Part shown: positions 35,242-46,633 of the stretch, piece after piece | Layout of the letters: each line of letters begins with the position of its first letter | How positions within the stretch are numbered: position 1 is the first letter of the stretch | Assembly (NCBI RefSeq): GCF_000716445.1 | Contig: NZ_JNWK01000004.1 | Location: forward strand, 1 to 64,000 | Source of the DNA: Streptomyces wedmorensis | GTDB lineage: Bacteria > Actinomycetota > Actinomycetes > Streptomycetales > Streptomycetaceae | DNA: 64,000 nt | Direction: 5' to 3' | Made by a program: the position numbers and the translations under genes | Notes under the pieces: generated by a model | The model's input: the letters and a program-made list of their open reading frames with translations, nothing else | What the model was told of the DNA's origin: nothing | Databases searched by the model: none

Positions 35242-36750
35242 TCAGTACGAGAAGGCCATGGGGCGGTCGGGGTCACGAGAGTCCCCCCCGATCCTGGTGG
35301 GCGGGTTGAGGTCGTCCTCGGTGAGCTCGGGCGGTCCCGCCTTCACGTACTTGACGAGGAGCTTGACCTCGATGACGGCGAGAATCGCGTAGAGGGTGGT
35401 GAAGACGATCATCGAGGTGAGCACCTCGCCCTGGGAGACGCCGGGGGAGACCGCGTCCCGGGTGCGCAGCACGCCGTAGACGACCCAGGGCTGCCGGCCC
35501 ATCTCGGTGAAGATCCAGCCCCAGGAGTTGGCGATCAGCGGGAACGCCATGGTCCAGAGGGCGATGATCCAGTACCACTTGCCCAGGCGGGGGCTGAGCG
35601 CCTTCCGCTTGAACAGGACCAGGTTCGGCACCTCGTCCTCGCCGGTCCGCAGCCCGGGTGCCAGGATGAACTTCTTGCGGGTCAGCCAGAGACCGAGCAT
35701 GCCGAGGCCCAGCGAGGTCATCCCGAAGCCGATCATCCAGCGGAAGCCCCAGTAGGCGACGGGGATGTTGGGCCGGTAGTCGCCGGGCCCGAACTTCTCC
35801 TGCTCGGACTTGTTGACGTCGTTGATGCCCGGGACGTACGAGCTGAAGTCGTCGTTCGCGAGGAAGGACAGCAGGCCGGGGATCTCTATGGCCACCGTGT
35901 TGTGGCCCTTCTCGACGTCGCCGTAGGCGAAGACCGAGAAGGGTGCGGGGGCCTCTCCGTCCCAGAGCGCCTCGGCGGCGGCCATCTTCATCGGCTGCTG
36001 CTTGAACATGACCTTGCCGAGCAGGTCACCGCTGATGGCGGTGCCGAGACCGGCGATGATCAGGGTGACCAGGCCGAGCCGCAGCGAGGTCCGCATCACC
36101 GGAATGTGCTTCTTCCGCGCCAGGTGGAAGGCGGAGATGCCGACCATGAACGCCCCGCCGACCAGGAAGGCCGCCGTGATGGTGTGGAAGAACTGGGTGA
36201 GCGCGGTGTTCTGGGTGAGCACCAGCCAGAAGTCGGTGAGCTCCGCCCGGCCGCGCTCCTCGTTGATCCGGTAGCCCACCGGGTGCTGCATCCAGGAGTT
36301 GGCCGCCAGGATGAAGTACGCGGAGAGGATCGTGCCGATCGACACCATCCAGATGCAGGCGAGGTGGATCTTCTTCGGCAGCTTGTCCCAGCCGAAGATC
36401 CACAGGCCGATGAAGGTCGACTCGAAGAAGAAGGCGATGAGCGCCTCGAAGGCGAGCGGGGCACCGAAGATGTCGCCGACGAAGCGCGAGTAGTCGGACC
36501 AGTTCATGCCGAACTGGAACTCCTGCACGATGCCGGTGACGACTCCCATGGCGATGTTGATCAGGAAGAGCTTGCCCCAGAACTTCGTCGCCCTGAGGTA
36601 CTTCTCCTTCTCGGTGCGCACCCAGGCCGTCTGGAGACCGGCGGTGAGCGCGGCGAGCGAGATCGTCAGAGGGACGAAGAGGAAGTGGTAGACGGTGGTG
36701 ATGCCGAACTGCCAGCGCGCCAGAGTCTCTGGCGCCAGAGCGAGGTCCAC
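35242..36750 (-). CDS. cydA: Cytochrome bd oxidase subunit I
   Basis: A 502-residue subunit that binds haems b558, b595 and d. The first helix carries a haem-ligand His in RWQFGITTVYHFLFVPLTI (near residue 20). The GRQPW motif of the quinol-oxidising region appears as EMGRQPWVVYG (near 415). The Q loop is of the short type. It starts with GTG behind AAGGAG. Codons 4-8 span a 14-bp perfect palindrome (CTCTGGCGCCAGAG, 36727-36740). The upstream gap holds a Rex-type operator, so expression should rise when NADH accumulates under low oxygen. Confidence 0.97.
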   Translation of the reverse strand: MDLALAPETLARWQFGITTVYHFLFVPLTISLAALTAGLQTAWVRTEKEKYLRATKFWGKLFLINIAMGVVTGIVQEFQFGMNWSDYSRFVGDIFGAPLAFEALIAFFFESTFIGLWIFGWDKLPKKIHLACIWMVSIGTILSAYFILAANSWMQHPVGYRINEERGRAELTDFWLVLTQNTALTQFFHTITAAFLVGGAFMVGISAFHLARKKHIPVMRTSLRLGLVTLIIAGLGTAISGDLLGKVMFKQQPMKMAAAEALWDGEAPAPFSVFAYGDVEKGHNTVAIEIPGLLSFLANDDFSSYVPGINDVNKSEQEKFGPGDYRPNIPVAYWGFRWMIGFGMTSLGLGMLGLWLTRKKFILAPGLRTGEDEVPNLVLFKRKALSPRLGKWYWIIALWTMAFPLIANSWGWIFTEMGRQPWVVYGVLRTRDAVSPGVSQGEVLTSMIVFTTLYAILAVIEVKLLVKYVKAGPPELTEDDLNPPTRIGGDSRDPDRPMAFSY

Positions 36751-36831
36751 GTCGTTTTCTCCTTACATCGCCGTGGTCACATCGGCAGTTTGCCTGGTTG
36801 ATACCACCTATTAGCGGATGAACCAGGACAC

Positions 36832-36859
36832 GCTTGTGAACGCGTTCACATTCACAAGC
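36832..36859. promoter_or_regulatory. Rex operator (ROP) upstream of cydA, with an extra half-site
   Basis: TGTGAACGCGTTCACA (36835-36850) is a perfect 16-bp palindrome matching the Rex box of Streptomyces cyd promoters. Rex is a Rossmann-fold repressor released by NADH. Directly after it, TTCACAAGC (36851-36859) repeats the right half-site and is complementary to the left flank GCTTGTGAA (36832-36840). Two overlapping palindromes with different spacing are therefore present. Confidence 0.88.
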
Positions 36860-36882
36860 ATTATTGCTCATACGAAATCCGT

Positions 36883-36913
36883 ACCTTCGGTCGGGGGTAC
36901 CTCTGCCGAAGGT
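36883..36913. other. Hairpin in the cydA-cyclophilin divergent gap
   Basis: ACCTTCGG (36883-36890) pairs with CCGAAGGT (36906-36913) around a 15-base loop. It lies between two divergent promoters, so it is more likely an operator or leader structure than a terminator. Confidence 0.4.
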
Positions 36914-36930
36914 CACCTCTTCCCAGGACC

Positions 36931-36947
36931 TTCAACATATTGTTGAA
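36931..36947. promoter_or_regulatory. Perfect AT-rich inverted repeat, candidate operator
   Basis: TTCAACATATTGTTGAA: 6-bp arms around ATATT, 8 bases before the start of the cyclophilin-like gene. Its AT content stands out in this genome and its shape suits a GntR-, TetR- or MarR-type dimer. No regulator gene is adjacent, so the binding protein is unknown. Confidence 0.6.
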
Positions 36948-36955
36948 TCCGGGGC

Positions 36956-37336
36956 ATGACCCTTCGGATACGCATCGTCTGGCCGGCCGGACACACCACG
37001 GCCACCCTTGAGGAGACCCCCACGAGCACGGCGCTCGCGGGAGTCCTCCCGATCTCCTCCACCGCCCGGACCTGGGGCGAGGAGGTCTACTTCGACACCC
37101 CGGTCTCCGTCCCCGTCGAGGACGGCGCACGCCAGGTCGTCGAGCCCGGCACGGTGGCCTTCTGGACGGACGGCGACGCACTCGCCCTCCCCTACGGCCC
37201 GACCCCGATCTCCCGGGGCGCGGAGTGCCGGCTCGCGAGCCCCTGCAACCTGCTGGGCTCGCTCGACGGCGATCCGCGGATCCTGGCCACCGTCAGGGAC
37301 GGCGACCCGATCCGCGTGGAGCTCGCCGGCGGCTGA
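36956..37336 (+). CDS. Cyclophilin-like fold protein (TM1367/DUF3830-type)
   Basis: A 126-residue single-domain protein. The pattern EEVYFDTPVSVP ... GTVAFWTDGDALALPYGPTPIS matches the small cyclophilin-like family typified by TM1367 and DUF3830, which has the cyclophilin barrel but lacks the proline-isomerase active-site Arg/Phe set. The function of the family is unknown. The ATG is preceded by GGGG and by a perfect inverted repeat (36931-36947) that probably controls it. It is divergent from cydA and convergent with hisC. Confidence 0.78.
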   Translation: MTLRIRIVWPAGHTTATLEETPTSTALAGVLPISSTARTWGEEVYFDTPVSVPVEDGARQVVEPGTVAFWTDGDALALPYGPTPISRGAECRLASPCNLLGSLDGDPRILATVRDGDPIRVELAGG

Positions 37337-37374
37337 GCGGCCGACCGAGCCGCGCCGAGCTCGTCAGCAGCCGA

Positions 37375-38472
37375 TCAGACCTCCTTGCGGAAGCCTTCCG
37401 CCACCTTCAGGAACAGGTCGTTCGCCTCGGTCTCACCGATCGTGACGCGCACGCCCTCGCCCGCGAAGGGCCGTACCACCACACCGTGCCGCTCGCACTC
37501 CGCCGCGAAGTCCACCGTGCGCTCACCGAGCCGCAGCCAGACGAAGTTCGCCTGGGTGTCCGCCACGGTCCAGCCCTGGGCCACGAGCCCCACGCGGACC
37601 CGCTCGCGCTCGGCCACCAACGAGCCGACCCGCCCGAGCAGTTCGTCCTCGGCCCGCAGCGAGGCCACCGCCGCGTCCTGCGCCAGCTGGCTCACGCCGA
37701 ACGGCACCGCCGTCTTGCGCAGCGCCGCCGCCACCGGCTCGTGGGCGATCGCGAAGCCGACCCGCAGCCCCGCCAGGCCGTACGCCTTGGAGAAGGTGCG
37801 CAGCACGGCGACGTTCGGCCGGTCGCGGTACAGCTCGATGCCGTCCGGGATGTCGGCGTCGCGGACGAACTCGCGGTACGCCTCGTCGATCACGACCAGC
37901 ACGTCGGAGGGCACCCGGTCGAGGAACCGCTCCAGCTCCGCCCGGCGGACCGCGGTGCCGGTGGGGTTGTTGGGGTTGCAGACGAAGATCAGCCGGGTCC
38001 GGTCGGTGATCGCCTCCGCCATCGCGTCGAGGTCGTGCACCTCGCCCTCGGTCAGCGGCACCTTCACCGAGGTGGCCCCGCTGATCTGCGTGATGATCGG
38101 GTACGCCTCGAAGGACCGCCAGGCGTAGATCACCTCGTCGCCGGGGCCCGAGGTGGCCTGGAGGAGGGACTGCGCGACGCCGACCGAGCCGGTGCCGGTG
38201 GCCAGGTGGGAGACGGGAACGCCGAAACGGTCCGCCAGCTCCTGCATCAGGCCCGTGCAGGCCATGTCCGGGTACCGGTTGAAGTTCGCGGCGGCCGCCA
38301 GCGTGCTCTCCATGACCCCCGGCAGCGGCGGGTAGGGGTTCTCGTTGGAGGACAGCTTGAAGGCCACCGGACCGCCCGCGGCGGCCGGCTTGCCCGGCTT
38401 GTAGGTGGGAACGCCGTCCAGCTCGGCGCGCAGCTTCGGGCTGCCCGTACTCGTCCCGCTGGTCTCGCTCAC
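37375..38472 (-). CDS. hisC: Histidinol-phosphate/aromatic aminotransferase (class II PLP)
   Basis: A 365-residue fold-type I aminotransferase. The PLP-Lys motif is [15 protein letters not shown] (near residue 230). CNPNNPTG (near 165) and VIDEAYREF (near 195) are the other PLP contacts, and the N-terminus [11 protein letters not shown] is typical of HisC. It is outside the his operon, so it may be the aromatic aminotransferase paralogue (HisC2/Pat) that makes phenylalanine or tyrosine from their keto acids. The presence of pheA in the same window is suggestive only. The GTG start at 38472 lies behind GAGGAGG. Confidence 0.88.
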   Translation of the reverse strand: MSETSGTSTGSPKLRAELDGVPTYKPGKPAAAGGPVAFKLSSNENPYPPLPGVMESTLAAAANFNRYPDMACTGLMQELADRFGVPVSHLATGTGSVGVAQSLLQATSGPGDEVIYAWRSFEAYPIITQISGATSVKVPLTEGEVHDLDAMAEAITDRTRLIFVCNPNNPTGTAVRRAELERFLDRVPSDVLVVIDEAYREFVRDADIPDGIELYRDRPNVAVLRTFSKAYGLAGLRVGFAIAHEPVAAALRKTAVPFGVSQLAQDAAVASLRAEDELLGRVGSLVAERERVRVGLVAQGWTVADTQANFVWLRLGERTVDFAAECERHGVVVRPFAGEGVRVTIGETEANDLFLKVAEGFRKEV

Positions 38473-38850
38473 TGTGTGGCCTCCTCGACCGTCCGTACCG
38501 CCAATACTCCTCACCTTAAGAGGATTCCTCTCCGCTGCGAATGGCCTGTGGACAACAGGAGGGACACGCTGTGGAACGCGACGCCCGATGGGGAGCGCGC
38601 GACTGGGTGGCGTGCGCCGGTGGCGGGCGCCGTGGCGCGCATCCCCCGTAGAGGTGAGTTGAGACCTCTTCGAGACCTCACCCCCTCACCAGGCGTACGC
38701 CGTTCAACAACCCCAGGTCTCATGACAAAGGCCTGAACTACCTTGGATTCCAAGCCTATTGACAGTTCTCGATCATGCAGAAACGTGCCTGTCAATGCCT
38801 GCATATGCGACCGTCCCAACCAACCCTCATCGCCCTACTATCGGCTCGCC
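38473..38850. other. 378-base divergent promoter region between hisC and a LacI regulator gene
   Basis: This gap contains one perfect DnaA box (TTGTCCACA on the minus strand, 38547-38555). A TTGACA string is at 38759-38764 with no convincing -10 at the right distance. A TACTAT hexamer lies at 38836-38841, about 10 bases before the LacI ATG, which suggests a leaderless or very short-leader transcript. No tRNA, hairpin or small gene stands out. Confidence 0.5.
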
Positions 38851-39957
38851 ATGACAGCAGCAGGGAAGCACCAGGTGAGCCGGGCACAGACCCGGGGAAG
38901 CCGGCAGGGCCGGGCGGGCATCCGGGACGTCGCCGCCGCCGCCGGGGTCTCCATCACGACTGTCTCCGACGCTCTCAACGGCAAGGGCCGACTCCCGGAC
39001 GCCACCCGCCGCCACGTGCGCGAGGTCGCCGACCGGCTGGGCTACCGCCCGTCCGCGGCCGCCCGCACGCTCCGTACGGGTAAATCGGGACTCATCGGCC
39101 TGACCGTGACGACGTACGGGGATGAACCTTTCACCTTCACCGAATTCGCGTACTTCGCGGAGATGGCCAGAGCCGCCACATCGGCAGCACTCGCCCGGGG
39201 CTACGCCCTGGTCATCCTCCCCGCCACCTCCCGCCATGACGTCTGGTCGAACGTCGCCCTCGACGGCACCGTCGTCATCGACCCCTCCGACCACGACCCG
39301 GTCGTCACGGAACTGGTCCGCCAGGGCCTGCCCGTCGTCTCCGACGGACGCCCCGCCGGCACCCTTCCGGTCACCGCCTGGGTCGACAACGACCACGAAG
39401 CCGCCGTCCTCGACCTGCTCGACCACCTCGCCGACGCCGGCGCCCGCCGCATCGGCCTCCTCACCGGAACCACCACCGACACGTACACCCGCCTGTCCAC
39501 CACCGCGTACCTGAACTGGTGCGAGCGGGTGGGCCAGGACCCCGTCTACGAGGCCTATCCGGCGCACGACCCGTGCGCGGGCGCCGTCGCGGCCGACCGG
39601 CTGCTCGCCCGCCCGGACCGGCCCGACGCCGTGTACGGCCTCTTCGACCCCAACGGAACCGACCTCCTCGCGGCCGCGCGCCGCTACGGGCTGCGCGTCC
39701 CGGACGACCTGCTGCTGGTCTGCTGCAGCGAATCGACCGTCTACGCCACCACCGAACCGCCCATCACGACGCTCTCGCTCAAACCGCGCCGCATCGGCAC
39801 CGCCGTCGTCCAGCTCCTCATCGACGCCATCGAGGGGATCGACACCGACGGCCCGGTCGAGCAGGTGATACCGACCGAACTCATCATCCGCACCTCCTCG
39901 CAGCGCCGCTCGCCACGCACGACCGTCAGCCCGCCACGCTCACCCGCGAAGGACTGA
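38851..39957 (+). CDS. LacI-family transcriptional regulator
   Basis: A 368-residue repressor. The helix-turn-helix is near residues 25-48 (GIRDVAAAAGVSITTVSDALNG), with the hinge helix RPSAAARTLRTGKSGLIGL following. The remaining 300 residues are the periplasmic-binding-protein-like sugar domain. In the recognition helix, SITTVSDAL replaces the more usual SxxTVSRxL, so the usual Arg is Asp. This variant is common in actinobacterial members but hints at a different operator. No sugar genes adjoin it. The ATG at 38851 was chosen because it gives about 20 residues before the HTH. A strong terminator follows. Confidence 0.9.
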   Translation: MTAAGKHQVSRAQTRGSRQGRAGIRDVAAAAGVSITTVSDALNGKGRLPDATRRHVREVADRLGYRPSAAARTLRTGKSGLIGLTVTTYGDEPFTFTEFAYFAEMARAATSAALARGYALVILPATSRHDVWSNVALDGTVVIDPSDHDPVVTELVRQGLPVVSDGRPAGTLPVTAWVDNDHEAAVLDLLDHLADAGARRIGLLTGTTTDTYTRLSTTAYLNWCERVGQDPVYEAYPAHDPCAGAVAADRLLARPDRPDAVYGLFDPNGTDLLAAARRYGLRVPDDLLLVCCSESTVYATTEPPITTLSLKPRRIGTAVVQLLIDAIEGIDTDGPVEQVIPTELIIRTSSQRRSPRTTVSPPRSPAKD

Positions 39958-39994
39958 CCACGCGAGGAACGACCCGCTCGACACGCCGCCGTCC

Positions 39995-40020
39995 CCGCCC
40001 CTGCCCGTGGGCAGGGGCGG
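39995..40020 (+). terminator. Terminator of the LacI regulator gene
   Basis: CCGCCCCTGCCC (39995-40006) pairs with GGGCAGGGGCGG (40009-40020), a perfect 12-bp complement that would form an 11-bp stem with a small loop, 38 bases after the stop. Confidence 0.8.
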
Positions 40021-40062
40021 CGAAACCGACCGCCACACCGGCCTCAACCCTGGACTAGACCT

Positions 40063-40083
40063 TCTCAATTCGGGCGAAACAAC
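40063..40083. promoter_or_regulatory. 21-base element shared with the serS promoter region
   Basis: The string TCTCAATTCGGGCGAAACAA plus one base matches 8557-8577 at 20 of 21 positions. It lies 149 bases before the metallophosphoesterase ATG. Just before it, CTGGACTAGACC (about 40050-40061) resembles the core of a DasR site (TGGTCTAGACCA) with some mismatches. Confidence 0.5.
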
Positions 40084-40232
40084 CGGTGAACCCGGAGTGG
40101 ACCCGGATTCATCACCCCTGGTGCGTCACACGGGAGGACCCTCATTCCTATGATGGGCGCACGACATCGCGGACCGCCCCGACCAGGCCGGGCCGCGATG
40201 TGCAGGGCATCGCGACGGTGGTGGAGGGGTCG

Positions 40233-41675
40233 ATGACTCAGGGGGCCGGGCAGGAGCCCGTGGCGCGCACGGCGACATTGCGTGACTTCCGCGTACCGCC
40301 GTACGCCCGCGTGCCGGTACAGGGCCATGCCGCCGAACCGCCGGCCGCCGAGCCGCTGCCGGTTCCGGCACCGCCCGAGATCCCGCCCGCCGAGCAGTCC
40401 GCTCCCGCCGAGCAGCCCGCTCCCGCCGAGCAGCCCACCCACGCCGGGCAGTCCGCTCCCGCCGAGCGCCGACTGCCCGACCCGTCCGGACAGATGCCGC
40501 CCGTCGCACCCTCTCCGGTCCAGTTCGTGCCGATGGAGGCCGTCCCGATCGAGGCCGTGCCGGTCACCCCGCCGGCCCCGTCCGCCCCGCCGGTCGCCCC
40601 CACCGCGCCCATGCCCGCCGAGCCGACGCTCCAGCTGGGCCGCCGCATGGCCCCCGCGTACCCCGCCGCGGCCGGTTCCTCGATCGTCTCCGTCGCCACC
40701 GGCCACCCCGGCAACGCCTTCCCCGACGACGAACTGCCCGAGGGATACACGCCGACCGAGCGCGACCTCCCGGTCATCCAGCGCGGCGACACCCTCCAGG
40801 TCCCCGTCGTCACCCCCGATGCCACGGCCGAACCCGCTCCCGCCGGCGGCGAGGGCCCGGGACCGCTGTTCGTCGTGGGCGACGTCCACGGCTACCTCGA
40901 CGAACTCGTCGCCGCCCTGCGCGCGCAGGGCCTCATCGACGAGAACGGCAGCTGGTCCGCGGGCAACGCCCGCCTCTGGTTCCTCGGCGACTTCACCGAC
41001 CGCGGGCCCGACGGCATCGGCGTCATCGACCTCGTCATGCGCCTCTCCGCGGAGGCCGCCGCCGCCGGCGGCTACTGCAAGGCCCTCATGGGCAACCACG
41101 AACTGCTCCTCATCGGCGCCAAGCGCTTCGGCGACACCCCCGTCAACTCCGGCGCGGGCACCGCCACCTTCCAGGCCGCCTGGCTGCTCAACGGCGGCCA
41201 GAAGCACGACATGGACCGCCTCCAGGACGTCCACCTCCAGTGGATGTCCCGCCTGGACGCCGTGGTCCGGGAGGACGACCACCTCCTCCTGCACTCCGAC
41301 ACCACCGCGTACCTCGAATACGGCGAGACCATCGAGGACGTCAACGACACGGTCCACGAGATCCTCAACCGGAACGACGCCGACGAGGTCTGGGACGTGT
41401 TCCGGAAGTTCACCAAGCGCTTCGCCTTCCGCGACGAGGGCGGCCCCCAGGCCGTCCAGGAGCTGCTCGCCACCTACGGCGGCCACCGGATCGTGCACGG
41501 CCACAGCCCCATCCCGTACCTCCTCGGCCAGGTCGGCACGGAGGAGGGCGAGGGAAGCGGAGGCCCGATCGTCGACGGACCGCACGTCTACGCCGACGGC
41601 CTCGCCATCGCCATGGACGGCGGAGTGACCATGGCCGGAAAGCTACTGGTCGTCCAACTCCCCCTGAACGGCTGA
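40233..41675 (+). CDS. Calcineurin-type metallophosphoesterase with Pro/Ala-rich N-terminus
   Basis: A 480-residue protein. The first 205 residues are low-complexity Pro/Ala/Glu with short repeats (APAEQPAPAEQP) and are probably disordered. The catalytic domain (about 210-475) has the PPP-type motifs GDVHG (near 217), GDFTDRG (near 250) and GNHE (near 287), with later His in LLHSD and HGHSP. These ligands bind two metals, as in Ser/Thr phosphatases and ApaH/PrpE enzymes. It may dephosphorylate proteins or dinucleotides. The ATG at 40233 follows GGAGGGG at good spacing. It precedes a membrane protein gene. Confidence 0.88.
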   Translation: MTQGAGQEPVARTATLRDFRVPPYARVPVQGHAAEPPAAEPLPVPAPPEIPPAEQSAPAEQPAPAEQPTHAGQSAPAERRLPDPSGQMPPVAPSPVQFVPMEAVPIEAVPVTPPAPSAPPVAPTAPMPAEPTLQLGRRMAPAYPAAAGSSIVSVATGHPGNAFPDDELPEGYTPTERDLPVIQRGDTLQVPVVTPDATAEPAPAGGEGPGPLFVVGDVHGYLDELVAALRAQGLIDENGSWSAGNARLWFLGDFTDRGPDGIGVIDLVMRLSAEAAAAGGYCKALMGNHELLLIGAKRFGDTPVNSGAGTATFQAAWLLNGGQKHDMDRLQDVHLQWMSRLDAVVREDDHLLLHSDTTAYLEYGETIEDVNDTVHEILNRNDADEVWDVFRKFTKRFAFRDEGGPQAVQELLATYGGHRIVHGHSPIPYLLGQVGTEEGEGSGGPIVDGPHVYADGLAIAMDGGVTMAGKLLVVQLPLNG

Positions 41676-41842
41676 CGCATAACCCTGCGCATCCGGGGAA
41701 GTCGAATTCCGGAAACACCCTGTCAGGCTGTGGCGTCACCGCAATACCATCGGGTTCATCCGTAGCAGGCTCTCCTCCGTTTCCGCCCAGCCGACCGTCT
41801 CACCACGGCTGATCCGGGCCTACGGAGCATCGGGGGATGCAC

Positions 41843-42505
41843 ATGAACGTGGCTCCGCACCTGCTGACCGAGGATCGCGCCGAGTACGAGCGGGTCCTCG
41901 ACGACGCACTGAGCACCGCCCACGCACGTCCGGATCTCGCCGGAGTCGGCACCCGGCTCACCGTCGCCCAGCTCCGCTCCATGACGCTGAACGCGACAGC
42001 GCTGGTCACCACCGCGGCGGCGAGCGAGTACGACCACTTCGTCAAGGTCCGCGAACAGAACCGCGCGGCCGTCGGGACCCCGACGCCGTCCCCGTACGAC
42101 CGCGACCGTCCCGGCCCCGGCGCGGGGGTCGTCGCGATCTTCACCGTCATGGTGCCGGTCCTCGCGGGCGCGGCCGCCGTCATCTTCCTGCTGGTCGGCG
42201 CGGTGCTGCACGCCGTCGCCCCCACCGTGGCGTTCGGCGCCACCCTCCTGACGGCCGGACTCGTCTTCGGCACCGTCGCCGCCGGCGGTCTGCTCTGCGC
42301 GGCCGCCGGGCTCCTCCTGACGGCCCTGCGCAACAGCCCGACCGAGGTGAGCGCGGCCGGCCCGCCACCGGACGACGAACTCTCCCGCGCCCGCGAGGCC
42401 TGGCGGTACGCCCTCCTCGAGCGCGGCATCCTGCCGTTCCTCCGCGACGCCCTCGCCGCCACCACGCCACCCGACCCGCCCGTCCCCTGGCCGGACGGGA
42501 CCTGA
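41843..42505 (+). CDS. Membrane protein of unknown function
   Basis: A 220-residue protein with a helical N-terminal cytoplasmic part (about 1-85). Two long membrane segments follow (about 93-120 and 125-155), then a C-terminal tail ending DPPVPWPDGT. There are two in-frame ATGs, 41837 and 41843; the second has better spacing from CGGGGG. No motif is recognised. It follows the metallophosphoesterase by 167 bases and is convergent with thiC. Confidence 0.72.
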   Translation: MNVAPHLLTEDRAEYERVLDDALSTAHARPDLAGVGTRLTVAQLRSMTLNATALVTTAAASEYDHFVKVREQNRAAVGTPTPSPYDRDRPGPGAGVVAIFTVMVPVLAGAAAVIFLLVGAVLHAVAPTVAFGATLLTAGLVFGTVAAGGLLCAAAGLLLTALRNSPTEVSAAGPPPDDELSRAREAWRYALLERGILPFLRDALAATTPPDPPVPWPDGT

Positions 42506-42511
42506 GACGAC

Positions 42512-42552
42512 GAGACCGGCCCGCGCCCCCCCGTGGGTCGCGGGCCGGTCTC
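42512..42552. terminator. Bidirectional terminator between convergent genes
   Basis: GAGACCGGCCCGCG (42512-42525) pairs perfectly with CGCGGGCCGGTCTC (42539-42552) around a 13-base C-rich loop, between the membrane protein gene and thiC. Confidence 0.85.
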
Positions 42553-42564
42553 CCTACCCGGGGC

Positions 42565-45974
<3,410 letters not shown>

Positions 45975-45988
45975 GGGCGCCGGGCGGG

Positions 45989-46049
45989 GTCTTGTCGAAG
46001 AGCACGGGAGCGGTGCCAGGCGTCGCGAGTCCGGCCTGATCGACAAGAC
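45989..46049. terminator. Long-loop inverted repeat between convergent yibE/F-like and ssgA genes
   Basis: GTCTTGTCGA (45989-45998) is repeated as its complement TCGACAAGAC (46040-46049), with extra GGGG/CCCC pairing outside. The 41-base interior is itself GC-rich and can fold. Its place between convergent stops suggests a bidirectional terminator of unusual shape. Confidence 0.6.
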
Positions 46050-46054
46050 ACCCC

Positions 46055-46495
46055 CTAGGCGGGGCCGGCGTTCTCCTCGGCCAGGATGCGGCCGAGTGCG
46101 GCCTCCAGGCTGTCCTCGAAGTCGCCGAGTGTCCGTTCCTGACCGAGCGGGACGAGCTTGTCCGTGCGGTCGAGGAAGGCGACCAGCGGCGGCGCACTGG
46201 CCCGGAACAGGGCGCGGTCGCCGCCGACCTGGAGCCGGATGGAGACGTCCGAGAGCCCCTGGGGCTCGGTCGGCGCGATGTGCACGTCGCCGTCCCCGCT
46301 CGGCCGGTTGATTCCGTCGAGGAGCAGTTCCCTGCCGAACGCCCACGTCACGGGCGCGTCTCCGGGGAGGTGGAAGGTCATCCGCACCGCGTAAGGATCC
46401 CGGGCCTCGTATCGGAGCTCGACCGGGATCTTGAAGGAGAGCTCCTCGGAGACGAGGAAGCTCATCAGGACCTCGGCCTGAACCGACTCTCGCAT
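46055..46495 (-). CDS. ssgA: Sporulation-specific cell division activator SsgA
   Basis: A 146-residue (or 136-residue) member of the SsgA-like family found only in morphologically complex actinomycetes. It promotes septation in sporulating aerial hyphae by helping localise SsgB and FtsZ. The sequence MSFLVSEELSFKIPVELRYE, FHLPGDAPVTWAFGRELL, RPSGDGDVHIAPTEP and APPLVAFLDRTDKLVPLGQE is nearly identical to what I remember of SsgA itself rather than its paralogues. The MRESVQAEVL extension is shared with S. griseus SsgA, so the ATG at 46495 was chosen. The ATG at 46465 behind GAGG gives the 136-residue form. Its activator gene ssgR lies just upstream. Confidence 0.95.
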   Translation of the reverse strand: MRESVQAEVLMSFLVSEELSFKIPVELRYEARDPYAVRMTFHLPGDAPVTWAFGRELLLDGINRPSGDGDVHIAPTEPQGLSDVSIRLQVGGDRALFRASAPPLVAFLDRTDKLVPLGQERTLGDFEDSLEAALGRILAEENAGPA

Positions 46496-46517
46496 CATGT
46501 ACCCCGCAGTAGATGGA

Positions 46518-46539
46518 GCAGTTGTGTAAACACAGCTGC
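46518..46539. promoter_or_regulatory. Candidate SsgR operator upstream of ssgA
   Basis: GCAGTTGTGTAAACACAGCTGC is an inverted repeat with 10-bp arms matching at 9 of 10 positions, located 22 bases before the longer ssgA start. IclR-type regulators such as SsgR bind imperfect palindromes of this size. It lies in the 138-base ssgA-ssgR gap. Confidence 0.5.
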
Positions 46540-46633
46540 TGAAAGCTGTGACCGAAACGGCCAGGAATGATCCCCCATGGCCCTCTTGACGCAATCGTGC
46601 TGTACGCGCTAGCAGATCACAAGGAGTGATTTT

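Noticed and set aside
38759..38764. TTGACA as the -35 of a promoter for the LacI regulator gene
   Set aside because: No acceptable -10 hexamer is found 16-19 bases downstream, and the TACTAT near the ATG is too far away.
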